Part shown: positions 9,173 to 18,033 of the stretch, one piece after another
Layout of the letters: every line of letters starts with the position of its first letter
How positions within the stretch are numbered: the stretch's first letter is position 1
NCBI GenBank assembly: GCA_001770955.1
Contig: MESL01000054.1
Location: forward strand, 44,239-108,238
Length of the DNA: 64,000 bases
Reading direction: 5' to 3'
Source: Burkholderiales bacterium RIFCSPLOWO2_12_FULL_65_40
GTDB lineage: Bacteria > Pseudomonadota > Gammaproteobacteria > Burkholderiales > Burkholderiaceae_C
Program-made: the position numbers and the translations under genes
The notes under the pieces: model-generated
The model's database searches: none
Seen by the model: only the letters and a program-made list of their open reading frames with translations
Told to the model about the DNA's origin: nothing

Positions 9173-10801
9173 CGAAGGCAAAGCCGTGTCCGCCCATGGT
9201 CCGCCGTCCTGCAGTAGCTTTCCGGGGTTCATGATCCCGTGCGGGTCGAAATGGCGGCACAGCCCGGCCAAGGTCTGCATGCCCAGCGGTCCTTTCTCAT
9301 CGACCAGGTGCGCGGCATGGTCGCGCCCCACGCCGTGCTGGTGGCTCACGGTGCCGCCGTGCGCGGCAATCTGCGCGGCCACGGCGCGTTTCAGCTTCTG
9401 CCAGCGCTCAAAATTGGGCGCAAAGCCGCCCGCAGCGGTGGGCCAGACGTACTGCGCATAGATGCTGCTGCCCTGCGGGTATACGTGCGAGAGGTGGGTG
9501 AAGGCATGCACCGGCTCGCCGAAGCTGGCGAACACGTCGCGCGCGGCCTGCTCCATGGCGTGCATCAGGGGCTTGACCTGGGGCCAGTCCACCGCGGTTT
9601 CGATGGTGTCCACGCTGTAGCCCAGGTCCCACAGCGTGTTGCGCAGGTAAGGGCCTTTGAAGCGGTTGGCCGCCCATTTGCTGCCCATGGCCGGGCCGAT
9701 ATAGACCGCGCCGTGGCGGCCCAGCGTGCGCCGGGCCTCGCGCAGGGCGTGGCGTGCGGTGGCCGGGTCGGCGGTCACGCCCAGCATCAGCAGGCATTTG
9801 CCCTCGCCGCAGCCGCGCCAGGCGAGGTAGCGCTCCATCAGGCCGATCAGGCGCTCGTGGCCGGCGAGCTGCAGGTTGGTTTCGGTCTCGATGCCGTTGG
9901 ACAGGCGCAGCATCGACAGCGGCAGGCGCCGCTGCACCAGCGCGCGCACGGCGGCCTCGGCGCTGTCCCAGTCGGGCAGGAAGAGGGCGTGAAAGCTTTC
10001 GTGCCCGGGCAGGGGCGAGACGCGCACCGTGGCCTCGGTGAGGATGCCGAAGCGCCCCTCCGAGCCGAGCACCAGTTCGCGCAGGTCCGGCCCGGCGCTG
10101 GAGGCGGGCAGGGTGGGTAGCACCAACGTGCCCACGGGCGTTTCCATGCGGCCGCCCGCGAAGAGCTGCTCGATGCGCCCGTAGCGCAGCGACTGCTGGC
10201 CGCTCGAGCGCGTGACCACCCAGCCACCCACGGTGGAGTACTCAAACGACTGCGGAAAATGCCCCAGCGTATAGCCCTGAGCGCGCAACTGGGCCTCTAC
10301 CTGCGGCCCCGGCGTGCCCGCGCCGAAGGTGGCGAGCTGGCTGGTCTTGTCCAGGTGCAGCAGCCGGTTCATGCGCGTGAGGTTCACCGAGAGAATGGGC
10401 CGCTCGCCCAGCGGGCAGTCGAGGTGCCCGGCCACGCTGGTGCCGCCCGCGAACGGGATCACGGTCCAGCGGTTCGCCTGCGCCAGGTCCAGCAGCTCGC
10501 GCACCTGCTCGCCCGACTCGGGGAAGGCCACGCCATCGGGCACCGGGGGGAGTTGGCCGAACCGCTTCTTGATCCAGTCGGCATAGCTCTCGCCCAGCGC
10601 CATGGTCAGGCGCGTCGAGGCATCGCGCTGGATCAGCGGGTGCCCTGGCAGGCGCGAAGCTGGAATGCCCGCCAGCAGGTCTTCGCGCCGGGCGTCCTGC
10701 CCGGGGTATCCCGGCCCGAGGCGCCGGGCCAGCATGGCGCGGGCGCCGTCGCCAAGATTCATCGAGGTGGCATCGTCGCCCCAGCCGTTCCATCGCCGCA
10801 T
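9164..10801 (-). CDS. FAD-binding oxidase resembling alkylglycerone-phosphate synthase
   Basis: A 545-residue VAO/PCMH-type flavoprotein. It opens with MRRWNGWGDD, strongly like the MKWNGWG start of alkylglycerone-phosphate synthase (AGPS). The FAD domain shows IPFAGGTSVAGH, HFPQSFEYSTVGGWVVTRS and LGSEGRFGILTEATVRVSP. The C-terminal half contains HQHGVGRDHAAHLVDEKG, equivalent to the AGPS His-rich HHHGVG motif, and ends with a DPHGIMNPGKLL tail common to this superfamily. AGPS exchanges an acyl for an alkyl chain on dihydroxyacetone phosphate. A bacterial relative beside GlpD, a kinase and a phospholipase-like hydrolase could oxidise or cleave an ether or glycerol-phosphate derivative. A GGGAG ribosome site supports ATG 10801. 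AGPS-like D-lactate/glycolate-type oxidase is the conservative reading; the true substrate is unknown. Confidence 0.8.
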   Translation of the reverse strand: MRRWNGWGDDATSMNLGDGARAMLARRLGPGYPGQDARREDLLAGIPASRLPGHPLIQRDASTRLTMALGESYADWIKKRFGQLPPVPDGVAFPESGEQVRELLDLAQANRWTVIPFAGGTSVAGHLDCPLGERPILSVNLTRMNRLLHLDKTSQLATFGAGTPGPQVEAQLRAQGYTLGHFPQSFEYSTVGGWVVTRSSGQQSLRYGRIEQLFAGGRMETPVGTLVLPTLPASSAGPDLRELVLGSEGRFGILTEATVRVSPLPGHESFHALFLPDWDSAEAAVRALVQRRLPLSMLRLSNGIETETNLQLAGHERLIGLMERYLAWRGCGEGKCLLMLGVTADPATARHALREARRTLGRHGAVYIGPAMGSKWAANRFKGPYLRNTLWDLGYSVDTIETAVDWPQVKPLMHAMEQAARDVFASFGEPVHAFTHLSHVYPQGSSIYAQYVWPTAAGGFAPNFERWQKLKRAVAAQIAAHGGTVSHQHGVGRDHAAHLVDEKGPLGMQTLAGLCRHFDPHGIMNPGKLLQDGGPWADTALPSTV

Positions 10802-10825
10802 GAATGCATACTCCCTGTTGGTTTT

Positions 10826-11094
10826 AGAACCTGTTCAAGATCTTTTCATGGGGTACGTTGCCCCGCAAAGGCTGTGGCTGCAAGGCGCAAACCACAGCCG
10901 GGCTGGTGGCCCGGCGAGGATTTGCAACGCCGCGGACGCAGCCTTTGCGGGGCAACCCGAAGGGCATGGCTCCAAAACCGCCACGCTCGTCGTTGCCCAC
11001 CTTGCCCATACATGGGTATGGGCGGCGGCGTGCGCCTAGATCGTGGCGGTTTTGAAGCCATGCGTACCCCATGAAAAGATTTTGAACAGGTTCT
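10826..11094. repeat. 269-bp nested-stem element, copy A
   Basis: Outer arms 10826-10857 and 11063-11094 are inverted repeats matching at 31 of 32 positions. Inside are two further stems: 10858-10874 with 10939-10955 (17 of 17) and 10966-10985 with 11042-11061 (19 of 20). The last encloses a hairpin 11004-11011/11016-11023. The first inner arm holds the core words GCAAGGCGC and CAACGCCGCGGAC. It fills most of the 333-base gap between the divergent oxidase and AraC genes. No open reading frame and no target duplication are visible. Copy B at 44234-44502 has the same length and plan. Confidence 0.85.
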
Positions 11095-11134
11095 TAGCCA
11101 CTGTAGGCGCGGGCCGCCCGTTTGCCATTCCGCA

Positions 11135-12160
11135 ATGCCGCCAACCGATTGTTCGATCACGCCAAAAGCGCCGCCGCCCCGTGTCGTGGCGCCCTATGCG
11201 CGCACGCTGTGGGACGCCGCGCGCGCCGAGGGCGTGCCGCAGGTGCTGGGCCGCGAGGCCCCGGGCGAGGAGGACATGCCCGTGTCCGACTATCTCGCCC
11301 TGCTGCAGCAGGCGCTGGCGCACGCGGGGCCGGGCTTTGGCTGGCGCCTGGGGCAGAGTGTCAAGCCCACCACCTATGGCGTCAACGGCATCCTGCTGTT
11401 GGCCTGCCCCACGCTCGGCGAGGCTTTGCAGCAGGTGCTGCGTTTCGAGTCGCTGGTGCACGATCTGGGGCGTTCGTCCTTCACGCAGCAGGGCGACACC
11501 GTGGAATACGCCTGGCGCAACGACTGCGCGGGCCACCCGGCGGCCGATGCGCTGGCCGAATCGGTGTTCGCGGGCATCCAGACCTGCGCGCAGTGGCTTG
11601 TGGGCCAGCCGATTGCGGGGTTTGAGTTGGAGTTTGCCCACCACCGCGACGAAGCCACCGCGCAGGCGATTGCCCAGGCCAGCGGGGCGCGCGTGCGCTG
11701 GGGCTGCGCCGCGCACCGCGCCGTGTTCCCGGCAGCGCTGTTGGATTGGCCGATTCCCCAGGCCAACAAGACGCTGCTGCCGCTGTTGCAGCGCCATGCC
11801 GACGAGCTGTTGCAGGCGCGCCACCCGCGCGAGGGCGGCATCGTGGCCCAGGTGCGCCAGAGCATTTCCAACCGGCTGGGGCAGGGCGCCGTGAAGCTGG
11901 CCGATGTGGCGCGTGACCTGCACCTGTCCACGCGCACCCTGCAGCGCCGCCTGTTGGACGCTGGCGTGGCCTACCAGGCGCTGCTCGACGCCACGCGGCA
12001 CGAGCTGGCCTGCCATTACCTGGCTACGTCGGCCATGCCGATTGCCGAAGTGGGCTACCTGCTGGGTTATCAGGAGCCCACGGCCTTCCACCATGCCTTC
12101 AAGCAGTGGCAGGGCCAGGGGCCGGGGCAGTACCGGGCGCAGACGCGGGCGTCGGGCTGA
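11135..12160 (+). CDS. AraC-family transcriptional regulator
   Basis: A 341-residue regulator: an N-terminal Arabinose_bd-type ligand domain (PF12625-like; residues about 20-210) and a C-terminal double helix-turn-helix of AraC/XylS type (residues about 240-335). The second half includes LADVARDLHLSTRTLQRRL and the recognition segment IAEVGYLLGYQEPTAFHHAFKQW. This subgroup (OruR/ArgR/GbuR-like) often activates an adjacent catabolic operon in response to its substrate. It is transcribed away from the oxidase-glpD-kinase-phospholipase operon, so it most likely controls that operon. The 269-bp nested-stem element A lies in the shared regulatory gap. The first ATG (11135) is used; no strong ribosome site is obvious. 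Confidence 0.9.
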   Translation: MPPTDCSITPKAPPPRVVAPYARTLWDAARAEGVPQVLGREAPGEEDMPVSDYLALLQQALAHAGPGFGWRLGQSVKPTTYGVNGILLLACPTLGEALQQVLRFESLVHDLGRSSFTQQGDTVEYAWRNDCAGHPAADALAESVFAGIQTCAQWLVGQPIAGFELEFAHHRDEATAQAIAQASGARVRWGCAAHRAVFPAALLDWPIPQANKTLLPLLQRHADELLQARHPREGGIVAQVRQSISNRLGQGAVKLADVARDLHLSTRTLQRRLLDAGVAYQALLDATRHELACHYLATSAMPIAEVGYLLGYQEPTAFHHAFKQWQGQGPGQYRAQTRASG

Positions 12161-12215
12161 TCACGCGGCCCGTGAGGACGGGTGCGGCGTGCAAGCTGTG
12201 ATTTCCATCACGGAT

Positions 12216-12236
12216 GCGGGCGCTTCGTGCGCCCGC
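12216..12236 (+). terminator. possible hairpin after AraC gene
   Basis: A perfect 8-bp stem (GCGGGCGC/GCGCCCGC) with a 5-base loop lies 56 bases after the AraC stop. There is no T-run, so termination is uncertain. Confidence 0.35.
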
Positions 12237-12355
12237 AAAGCGCCTGGATGCGGGGGAATGTGCGTTCTGTCACACGCCTGTATGCGTTGCTTTCCTACAC
12301 TGGCCTTGAAAAGCAGCCCCTACGCTTGTACGCACTCCCCAAGGAAAGAATCGCC

Positions 12356-12556
12356 ATGTTCGCAACCCACCTCGCCTCGCCCCTGCAGCAGTCCCTGGTC
12401 AGCCATGTCTTTGGCCGGTTCATTGCGCGCACACCGCCAGGCAACCCTGCCGTGGCTGCGCCTGGGGTGATGGACGCCATGGCGGCCCCAGCGCTGGAGT
12501 CCGAGATGGACGAGCCCGACCTCGCACAGCGGGTGCGCGAACTGGGCGAGTGGTAA
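12356..12556 (+). CDS. small hypothetical protein (66 aa)
   Basis: A 66-residue frame beginning MFATHLASPLQQSLVSHVFG, preceded by AAGGAAAG at the right distance, which decides this start over longer upstream extensions. The N-terminal third is a possible amphipathic helix; the C-terminal end is acidic (ESEMDEPDLAQRVRELGEW). No family is recognised, no signal peptide is convincing, and no Cys is present. It lies alone between the AraC gene and the convergent DUF502 gene. The good ribosome site is the main argument that it is real. Confidence 0.5.
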   Translation: MFATHLASPLQQSLVSHVFGRFIARTPPGNPAVAAPGVMDAMAAPALESEMDEPDLAQRVRELGEW

Positions 12557-12598
12557 GCGCATTGCGGCGGGTGGTGCTGCAGGGCAGGCTGCGCAAGG

Positions 12599-13195
12599 TC
12601 AAGGCTTGGGGGTTTTGCCCGAGGCCATGAAGGCTATCAACGCCATGCGCATGGCTTCTTCGACCGTCATGTCCACCGGCACTGTCCAGCTGCGCGGCAC
12701 AAACACGGTGTAGCCACCGATCATGTAACCCATGGGCAGGTAGACGGCCACCTGGTCTTCCAGATCGCCGATGCCTCGGGGCAGTCCTTTCATGCTCTGG
12801 CGCGTGACCAGGCCGATGATGCCCAACTCGTTGCCCGGCATCTTGAGCAGCACCACCTGTTGCGCATCCTGCTCGTGCGGCGCGAAATAGTCGGCAAAGT
12901 TCTTCAGCGACGAGTAAATGCTTTTCACCACCGGCAGATTGGTGAAAGGCAGTTCCACCCACGACAGCAGTCGCGAGGCAATCGGCAGCGAGATCAGCAC
13001 ACCCAGCGCCACGATCAGCAGCGCGCCAAGCGCAATGCCCAGGCCGGGCAGGTAGAAATCACCGGTGATGGGGCGGATCAGCGCCATGGCGGAGCGCTCG
13101 GTCCAGGTGACGAAGAGGATCAGCACATAGACCGTGAGGGCCACGGGCAGAAAGGCGATGAGGCCACGGAAGAAATACTGGGAGATGCGTTTCAT
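12599..13195 (-). CDS. DUF502 family inner-membrane protein
   Basis: A 198-residue protein beginning MKRISQYFFRGLIAFLPVALTV, whose first 25 residues run into a membrane segment. A second hydrophobic stretch (PGLGIALGALLIVALGVLI) follows. The conserved DUF502 block LLSWVELPFTNLPVVKSIY leads into a beta-rich part with GLVTRQ, VAVYLPMGYMIGGYTVFVP and the C-terminal MTVEEAMRMALIAFMASG. ATG 13195 was chosen because the family starts with this Lys/Arg-rich helix; the frame is open to 13300 without a family match. DUF502 proteins have no established function. The gene is divergent from ygiQ. Confidence 0.88.
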   Translation of the reverse strand: MKRISQYFFRGLIAFLPVALTVYVLILFVTWTERSAMALIRPITGDFYLPGLGIALGALLIVALGVLISLPIASRLLSWVELPFTNLPVVKSIYSSLKNFADYFAPHEQDAQQVVLLKMPGNELGIIGLVTRQSMKGLPRGIGDLEDQVAVYLPMGYMIGGYTVFVPRSWTVPVDMTVEEAMRMALIAFMASGKTPKP

Positions 13196-13410
13196 GGCGG
13201 TTCGGGCGGGCAAGAATGGAGCGATTCCAGCATAGCAGCCGACCCAGATGGGTACAGGTAGGGCACCGGTATCTTTGAAGGATGCCGGTGCGGCCAACAC
13301 CTGCTCGGCGTGGGGGCAAGCGGTGACATGTGCGGATTTCGGAGGTGCGCCGTAAAATCAACGGTTACCCCACATGGCCGCCGTCATTTCCGCAAGGCCG
13401 CCCACCCCCC

Positions 13411-15792
13411 ATGACTGCCTACGTTGACGTCTCCCTGTTTCCGCGCGCCGCCAAGCCGCTGACCAGCTACCGCCCCTTCTGGGCCAAGCGCTTCGGCACG
13501 GCCCCGTTCCTGCCGATGAGCCGCGCAGAGATGGAGCAGCTGGGCTGGGACAGCTGCGACATCGTGCTGGTGACAGGCGACGCCTATGTGGACCACCCGA
13601 GTTTCGGCATGGCCGTGATCGGCCGATTGCTCGAAGCCCAGGGCTTTCGCGTCGGCATCATCGCCCAGCCCGACTGGCAAAGCGCCGAGCCCTTCAAGGC
13701 GCTGGGCAAGCCCAACCTGTTCTGGGCGGTGACGGCGGGGAACATGGACTCCATGATCAACCGCTACACGGCCGACCGCAAGATCCGCAGCGACGACGCC
13801 TACACCCCCGGCGCCGAGGGCAACCGCCGCCCCGACCGGGCCGCCGTGGTCTACAGCCAGCGCTGCCGCGAGGCCTACAAGGACGTGCCCATCGTGCTCG
13901 GCGGTATCGAAGGTTCGCTGCGCCGCATCGCCCACTACGACTACTGGAGCGACAAGGTGCGCCGCTCCATCGTGGTCGACGCCAAGTGTGACCTGCTGCT
14001 TTACGGCAACGCCGACCGTGCCATCGTCGAGATCGCCCACCGCCTGGCCGCGCGCGAGCCGGTGCTGAGCATCACCGACGTGCGCGGCACCGCCTTCGTG
14101 CGCCGTAGCACGCCCGAGGGCTGGTTCGAGATCGACTCCACCAGCGTGGACCAGCCCGGCCGTGTGGAAGACCACATCAACCCCTACCAGACGACGAGCG
14201 AGCAGGCCGCCGCCCAGGGTACCAGTTGCAGCGCCCCGAATACTACGGTTTCGATAGCTGATGGCGCAGATCCAGTAAGCGCTGGAGTCCAAAATGACTC
14301 TAAAAAATTAGACGGCAACACGCACAAGCTCAACTTCGTGCCCAACCCCAGCTTGGCGGCCAAGCGCAAGCTGCCGCCGCAGGACCGCACCGTGATCCGC
14401 CTGCCCAGCTACGAGCAGGTGCGCAGCGACGCGGTGCTCTATGCCCACGCCAACCGCGTGATGCACCTGGAAACCAACCCCGGCAACGCCCGTGCCCTGG
14501 TGCAGGCGCACGGCGAGGGCACCACCGCGCGCGACGTGTGGCTGAACCCCCCACCCATCCCTTTGACCACTGCGGAAATGGACTACGTCTTCGACCTGCC
14601 CTACGCGCGCAGCCCGCACCCGCGCTATGCCGACGAGCGCGGTCGCCACGACGGCGCGACCAAAATTCCGGCGTGGGAGATGATCCGTTTCTCGATCAAC
14701 ATCATGCGTGGCTGCTTCGGAGGCTGCACCTTCTGCTCGATCACCGAGCATGAGGGGCGCATCATCCAGAGCCGCTCGGAAGAGTCCATCATCCGCGAGA
14801 TCGAGGACGTGCGCGACAAGGTGCAAGGCTTCACTGGCACCATCTCCGACCTCGGCGGCCCCACGGCCAACATGTACCGGCTGGGCTGCCGCACGCCCGA
14901 GATCGAGGCCGCCTGCCGCAAGCCCAGCTGCGTCTACCCCGGTATCTGCCAGAACCTCACCACCAACCACGACCCGCTCATCAAGATCTACCGGCGCGGT
15001 CGCGAGATCAAGGGCGTGAAGAAGATCCTCATCGGCTCGGGTCTGCGCTACGACCTGGCCATCCAGTCGCCCGAATACGTCAAGGAGCTGGTGCAGCACC
15101 ATGTGGGCGGCTACCTGAAGATCGCGCCCGAGCACACCGAATCGGGCCCGCTCACCAAGATGATGAAGCCGGGCATCGGCAACTACGACAAGTTCAAGCA
15201 GCTGTTCGACAAGTTCACCGCCGAGGCGGGCAAGAAGCAGTTCCTTATTCCGTACTTCATCGCCGCCCATCCGGGAACCAGCGACGAGGACATGATGAAT
15301 CTCGCCATCTGGCTGAAGAAGAACGGCTTTCGCGCCGACCAGGTGCAGACCTTCTACCCCAGCACCATGGCCACCGCCACGGCCATGTACCACACGGGCA
15401 TCAACACCCTCAAGGGCGTGCACCGCGACGAACGCGGCGAGAAGGTTGACGTGGTGCGCGGCGAGAAGCGCCGACGCCTGCACAAGGCCTTTCTGCGCTA
15501 CCACGACCCGGCCAACTGGCCGCTGCTGCGCGATGCGCTCAAGAGCATGGGCCGCGCCGACCTCATCGGCAACGGCAAGCACCACCTGATTCCGACTTTC
15601 CAGCCGATGAATACGGGCGGTTGTGGTGCGCGCAAGAATGAGAAATTCCTCACCATTCCGTCGATGGTGACCGAAAAGGTGCCCCCCAAGGCGGCGGGGC
15701 CCAAGCCCGGACAGATACTGTCCCAGCACACCGGCCTGCCACCCCGGGTGACCGGCAACGCACGGCCCGGGCCGAAAAAGAAGCCCCGCTGA
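13411..15792 (+). CDS. ygiQ: YgiQ family radical SAM protein
   Basis: A 793-residue protein matching E. coli YgiQ along its length: [18 protein letters not shown] and [16 protein letters not shown] near the start (B12-binding-like N-terminal domain), then the radical-SAM core with the [4Fe-4S] cluster motif [29 protein letters not shown] and [12 protein letters not shown] follow. The C-terminal DUF3362-type region ends in a basic tail. ATG 13411 is preferred over the frame's earlier Met at 13330 because homologues begin with this DLFP-like segment. Its reaction is not established. Residues about 279-300 are encoded by a family 1 dispersed repeat, in a region that is variable between species. 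Confidence 0.93.
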   Translation: MTAYVDVSLFPRAAKPLTSYRPFWAKRFGTAPFLPMSRAEMEQLGWDSCDIVLVTGDAYVDHPSFGMAVIGRLLEAQGFRVGIIAQPDWQSAEPFKALGKPNLFWAVTAGNMDSMINRYTADRKIRSDDAYTPGAEGNRRPDRAAVVYSQRCREAYKDVPIVLGGIEGSLRRIAHYDYWSDKVRRSIVVDAKCDLLLYGNADRAIVEIAHRLAAREPVLSITDVRGTAFVRRSTPEGWFEIDSTSVDQPGRVEDHINPYQTTSEQAAAQGTSCSAPNTTVSIADGADPVSAGVQNDSKKLDGNTHKLNFVPNPSLAAKRKLPPQDRTVIRLPSYEQVRSDAVLYAHANRVMHLETNPGNARALVQAHGEGTTARDVWLNPPPIPLTTAEMDYVFDLPYARSPHPRYADERGRHDGATKIPAWEMIRFSINIMRGCFGGCTFCSITEHEGRIIQSRSEESIIREIEDVRDKVQGFTGTISDLGGPTANMYRLGCRTPEIEAACRKPSCVYPGICQNLTTNHDPLIKIYRRGREIKGVKKILIGSGLRYDLAIQSPEYVKELVQHHVGGYLKIAPEHTESGPLTKMMKPGIGNYDKFKQLFDKFTAEAGKKQFLIPYFIAAHPGTSDEDMMNLAIWLKKNGFRADQVQTFYPSTMATATAMYHTGINTLKGVHRDERGEKVDVVRGEKRRRLHKAFLRYHDPANWPLLRDALKSMGRADLIGNGKHHLIPTFQPMNTGGCGARKNEKFLTIPSMVTEKVPPKAAGPKPGQILSQHTGLPPRVTGNARPGPKKKPR
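14246..14310. repeat. dispersed repeat family 1, copy inside ygiQ
   Basis: Contains GATAGCTGATGGCGCAGA, then AGTAAGCGCTGGAGTCCAAAA and an A-rich end. In frame, it encodes a polar insertion in the linker before the radical-SAM core. Confidence 0.7.
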
Positions 15793-15984
15793 GGGCTTTT
15801 TCGGCGGCGTGGCCGCTGGCGGAATTCGGTTTCGATGGCCGCAAAAATCATGCTGCTCCAAGCGGCATGGTCTGCCAAAATATTCCTTGTCCGCTGGTGC
15901 TCCAGGGGATTTCCTGGCAACCCCCTGCAGGGGTGGCTGAATCGGTTATCCCGGGCCTTGGCCCGGCCTCACCCCTGGAAGCCC

Positions 15985-17709
15985 ATGGAACACAACATTC
16001 CCCTGATCACAACCCTGGCGGCGGGCTTCGGCATCGCGCTGGTGCTGGGCTTTCTTGCCGAGCGCATCCAAGTCCCGGCCCTGGTGGGTTATCTGGTTGC
16101 GGGCATCATCATCGGGCCAGCCACGCCGGGATTTGTGGCCGACGTGCACATGGCGGCGCAGTTGTCCGAAATCGGCGTGATGCTGCTGATGTTCGGCGTG
16201 GGCCTGCATTTCTCGCTCAACGACCTCATGGCGGTCAAGCGCATTGCCATACCCGGTGCGGTGGTGCAGATGGGTCTGGCGACCGTGCTGGGCATGGGGC
16301 TGGCGTCGTGGTGGGGCTGGACCCTGGGTGAAGGGCTGGTGTTCGGGCTCTCGCTGTCGTGTGCCAGCACCGTGGTTTTGCTCAAGGGACTGGAATCGCG
16401 TGGCGTGCTCGACAGCATGAATGGCCGCATTGCCGTGGGCTGGCTGGTGGTCGAGGACCTGGCCACCGTGCTGGTGCTGGTGCTGCTGCCCCCGTTGGCC
16501 GGGGTGCTCGGTGGCCCGGTGGCGAGCCACGCGGCCGACGCCAGCCCGCTGTGGAAGACCATCGGCCAGACCCTGCTGCAGGTATCGGCCTTCATTGCGC
16601 TCATGCTCATCTTCGGGCGCCGGGCCTTGCCCTGGCTGCTGTGGCAGGTGGCCAAGACGGGTTCGCGGGAACTGTTCACGCTCTCGGTGGTGGCCTGCGC
16701 CATCGGTATTGCCTATGGGGCGGCCGCGTTGTTCAGCGTGTCGTTTGCCCTGGGCGCCTTTTTTGCCGGCATGGTGATGCGCGAGTCCGAGTTCAGCCAC
16801 CGGGCGGCGCAGGAATCGCTGCCACTGCGGGATGCGTTTTCGGTGCTGTTTTTCGTCTCGGTGGGCATGCTGTTCGAGCCGCAGATCCTGCTGGACGAGC
16901 CTGCCCATGTGCTCGGCGTGGTGGCCATCATCATTGTCGGCAAATCCATCGCGGCGCTGGGCCTGGTGCTGGCCTTTCGCTACCCGCTCAATACCGCCCT
17001 CACGGTGGCGGCAAGCCTTGCGCAGATTGGGGAGTTCTCGTTCATCCTCGCGGGGCTGGGCCTGTCACTGGGGCTGCTGCCCAAGGAAGGCATGAGCCTG
17101 GTGCTTGCCGGGGCGCTGATCTCGATCGCCCTCAATCCATTTTTGTTTGCCGCGGTGGAGCCGGTGCGCCGCTGGATTCTGGCGCGCTCCGACCTGGCCC
17201 GCCGCCTGGAGCAGCGCGACGACCCTTACGCCGAGCTGCCCATGAGCACCGAACGCAAATACCTCCAGGGGCAGGTGGTGCTGGTGGGCTATGGGCGGGT
17301 GGGGCGCCGCATTGCCCGTTCGCTCGATGAAGGCGGCATTCCCTATGTGGTGGCGGAGCAGAACCGCGAACTGGTCGAAGATCTGCGCAAACAGGGCGTG
17401 GCCGCCGTGTCCGGCAATGCGGCCGAACCCGCCGTGCTGATCCAGGCGCACATTGCCGACGCGGCCATGCTGGTGGTGGCCACGCCCGACCCGCTGAACG
17501 TGCGTCAGATGGTGGAGACTGCACGCACGCTGAACCCTGGCATTGAAATCGTACTTCGCACGCACAGCGAGAACGAGTCAGACATGCTGCGCATGGATGG
17601 CGTGGGCACGGTCTTCTACGGCGAGGAAGAGCTGGCCAAAGGCATGACGCGCCATGTGCTGGAGCGCTTCGCTCCCGGGGGCGAAGCCCCTGCCGGAAAG
17701 CACGCCTGA
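15985..17709 (+). CDS. ybaL: YbaL/KefB-type cation:proton antiporter with RCK domain
   Basis: A 574-residue CPA2-type transporter. It has twelve or so hydrophobic segments from residue 5 to about 400, including LVGYLVAGIIIGP, GVMLLMFGVGLHFS, SCASTVVLLKGL and GAFFAGMVMRESEFS. A cytoplasmic TrkA-N (RCK) domain begins at about residue 425 with QVVLVGYGRVGRRIA. YbaL-like proteins are predicted K+ or Na+/H+ antiporters at the inner membrane, gated by nucleotide or redox ligands. ATG 15985 gives the family N-terminus (MEHNIPLITTLAAGFG); the frame is open further upstream without a match. No regulatory partner such as KefG is adjacent, which argues for YbaL over KefB/KefC. Confidence 0.87.
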   Translation: MEHNIPLITTLAAGFGIALVLGFLAERIQVPALVGYLVAGIIIGPATPGFVADVHMAAQLSEIGVMLLMFGVGLHFSLNDLMAVKRIAIPGAVVQMGLATVLGMGLASWWGWTLGEGLVFGLSLSCASTVVLLKGLESRGVLDSMNGRIAVGWLVVEDLATVLVLVLLPPLAGVLGGPVASHAADASPLWKTIGQTLLQVSAFIALMLIFGRRALPWLLWQVAKTGSRELFTLSVVACAIGIAYGAAALFSVSFALGAFFAGMVMRESEFSHRAAQESLPLRDAFSVLFFVSVGMLFEPQILLDEPAHVLGVVAIIIVGKSIAALGLVLAFRYPLNTALTVAASLAQIGEFSFILAGLGLSLGLLPKEGMSLVLAGALISIALNPFLFAAVEPVRRWILARSDLARRLEQRDDPYAELPMSTERKYLQGQVVLVGYGRVGRRIARSLDEGGIPYVVAEQNRELVEDLRKQGVAAVSGNAAEPAVLIQAHIADAAMLVVATPDPLNVRQMVETARTLNPGIEIVLRTHSENESDMLRMDGVGTVFYGEEELAKGMTRHVLERFAPGGEAPAGKHA

Positions 17710-18033
17710 GGGCGCTGCATCTGCTGCGCTACTGAAAAGAGAGCTGCCAACGCCCGTTTAATGGGATCTGCAGCCGTGCGATGTACTCAGGGCCGCTGGG
17801 CAGGCCGCAGGGGCGGTGCGTTCAGCAACGACTTGCGCGCACACATGAACTTTGCGCAGTGTGCCACGCTCTATCCCTGTGTGTACGGGCCGCGAAAAAA
17901 GCACCGATGCGTTCGAAAACACCCTGTTCAAGGGCGGGCCGAGGTGCTACAAAGGGCCGTACCGATCGCGATTCCGAATGCAACACCGTGGTACTGCCTG
18001 AGTCCGCCAAGGCGTGCCGCCACAGGAGGTCGT
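17710..18033 (+). other. 324-base gap: leader region of prkA
   Basis: No gene is supported here. Bases 17727-17760 contain a partial, degenerate family 1 repeat (CTACTGAAAAGAGAGCTGCC). A candidate extended -10 (TGCTACAAA, 17945-17953) has no good -35. A sigma-54 site was looked for and not found. A strong ribosome site AGGAGGT at 18024-18030 fixes the prkA start. Confidence 0.4.

Noticed and set aside
10826..11094. Element A as a conventional insertion sequence
   Set aside because: No transposase frame, and flanking bases do not form a target duplication. The internal stems are nested rather than terminal only.
17761..18033. Upstream extension of prkA to 17761
   Set aside because: The AGGAGGT site at 18024-18030 and the family N-terminus place the start at 18034; the extension has no similarity to PrkA.
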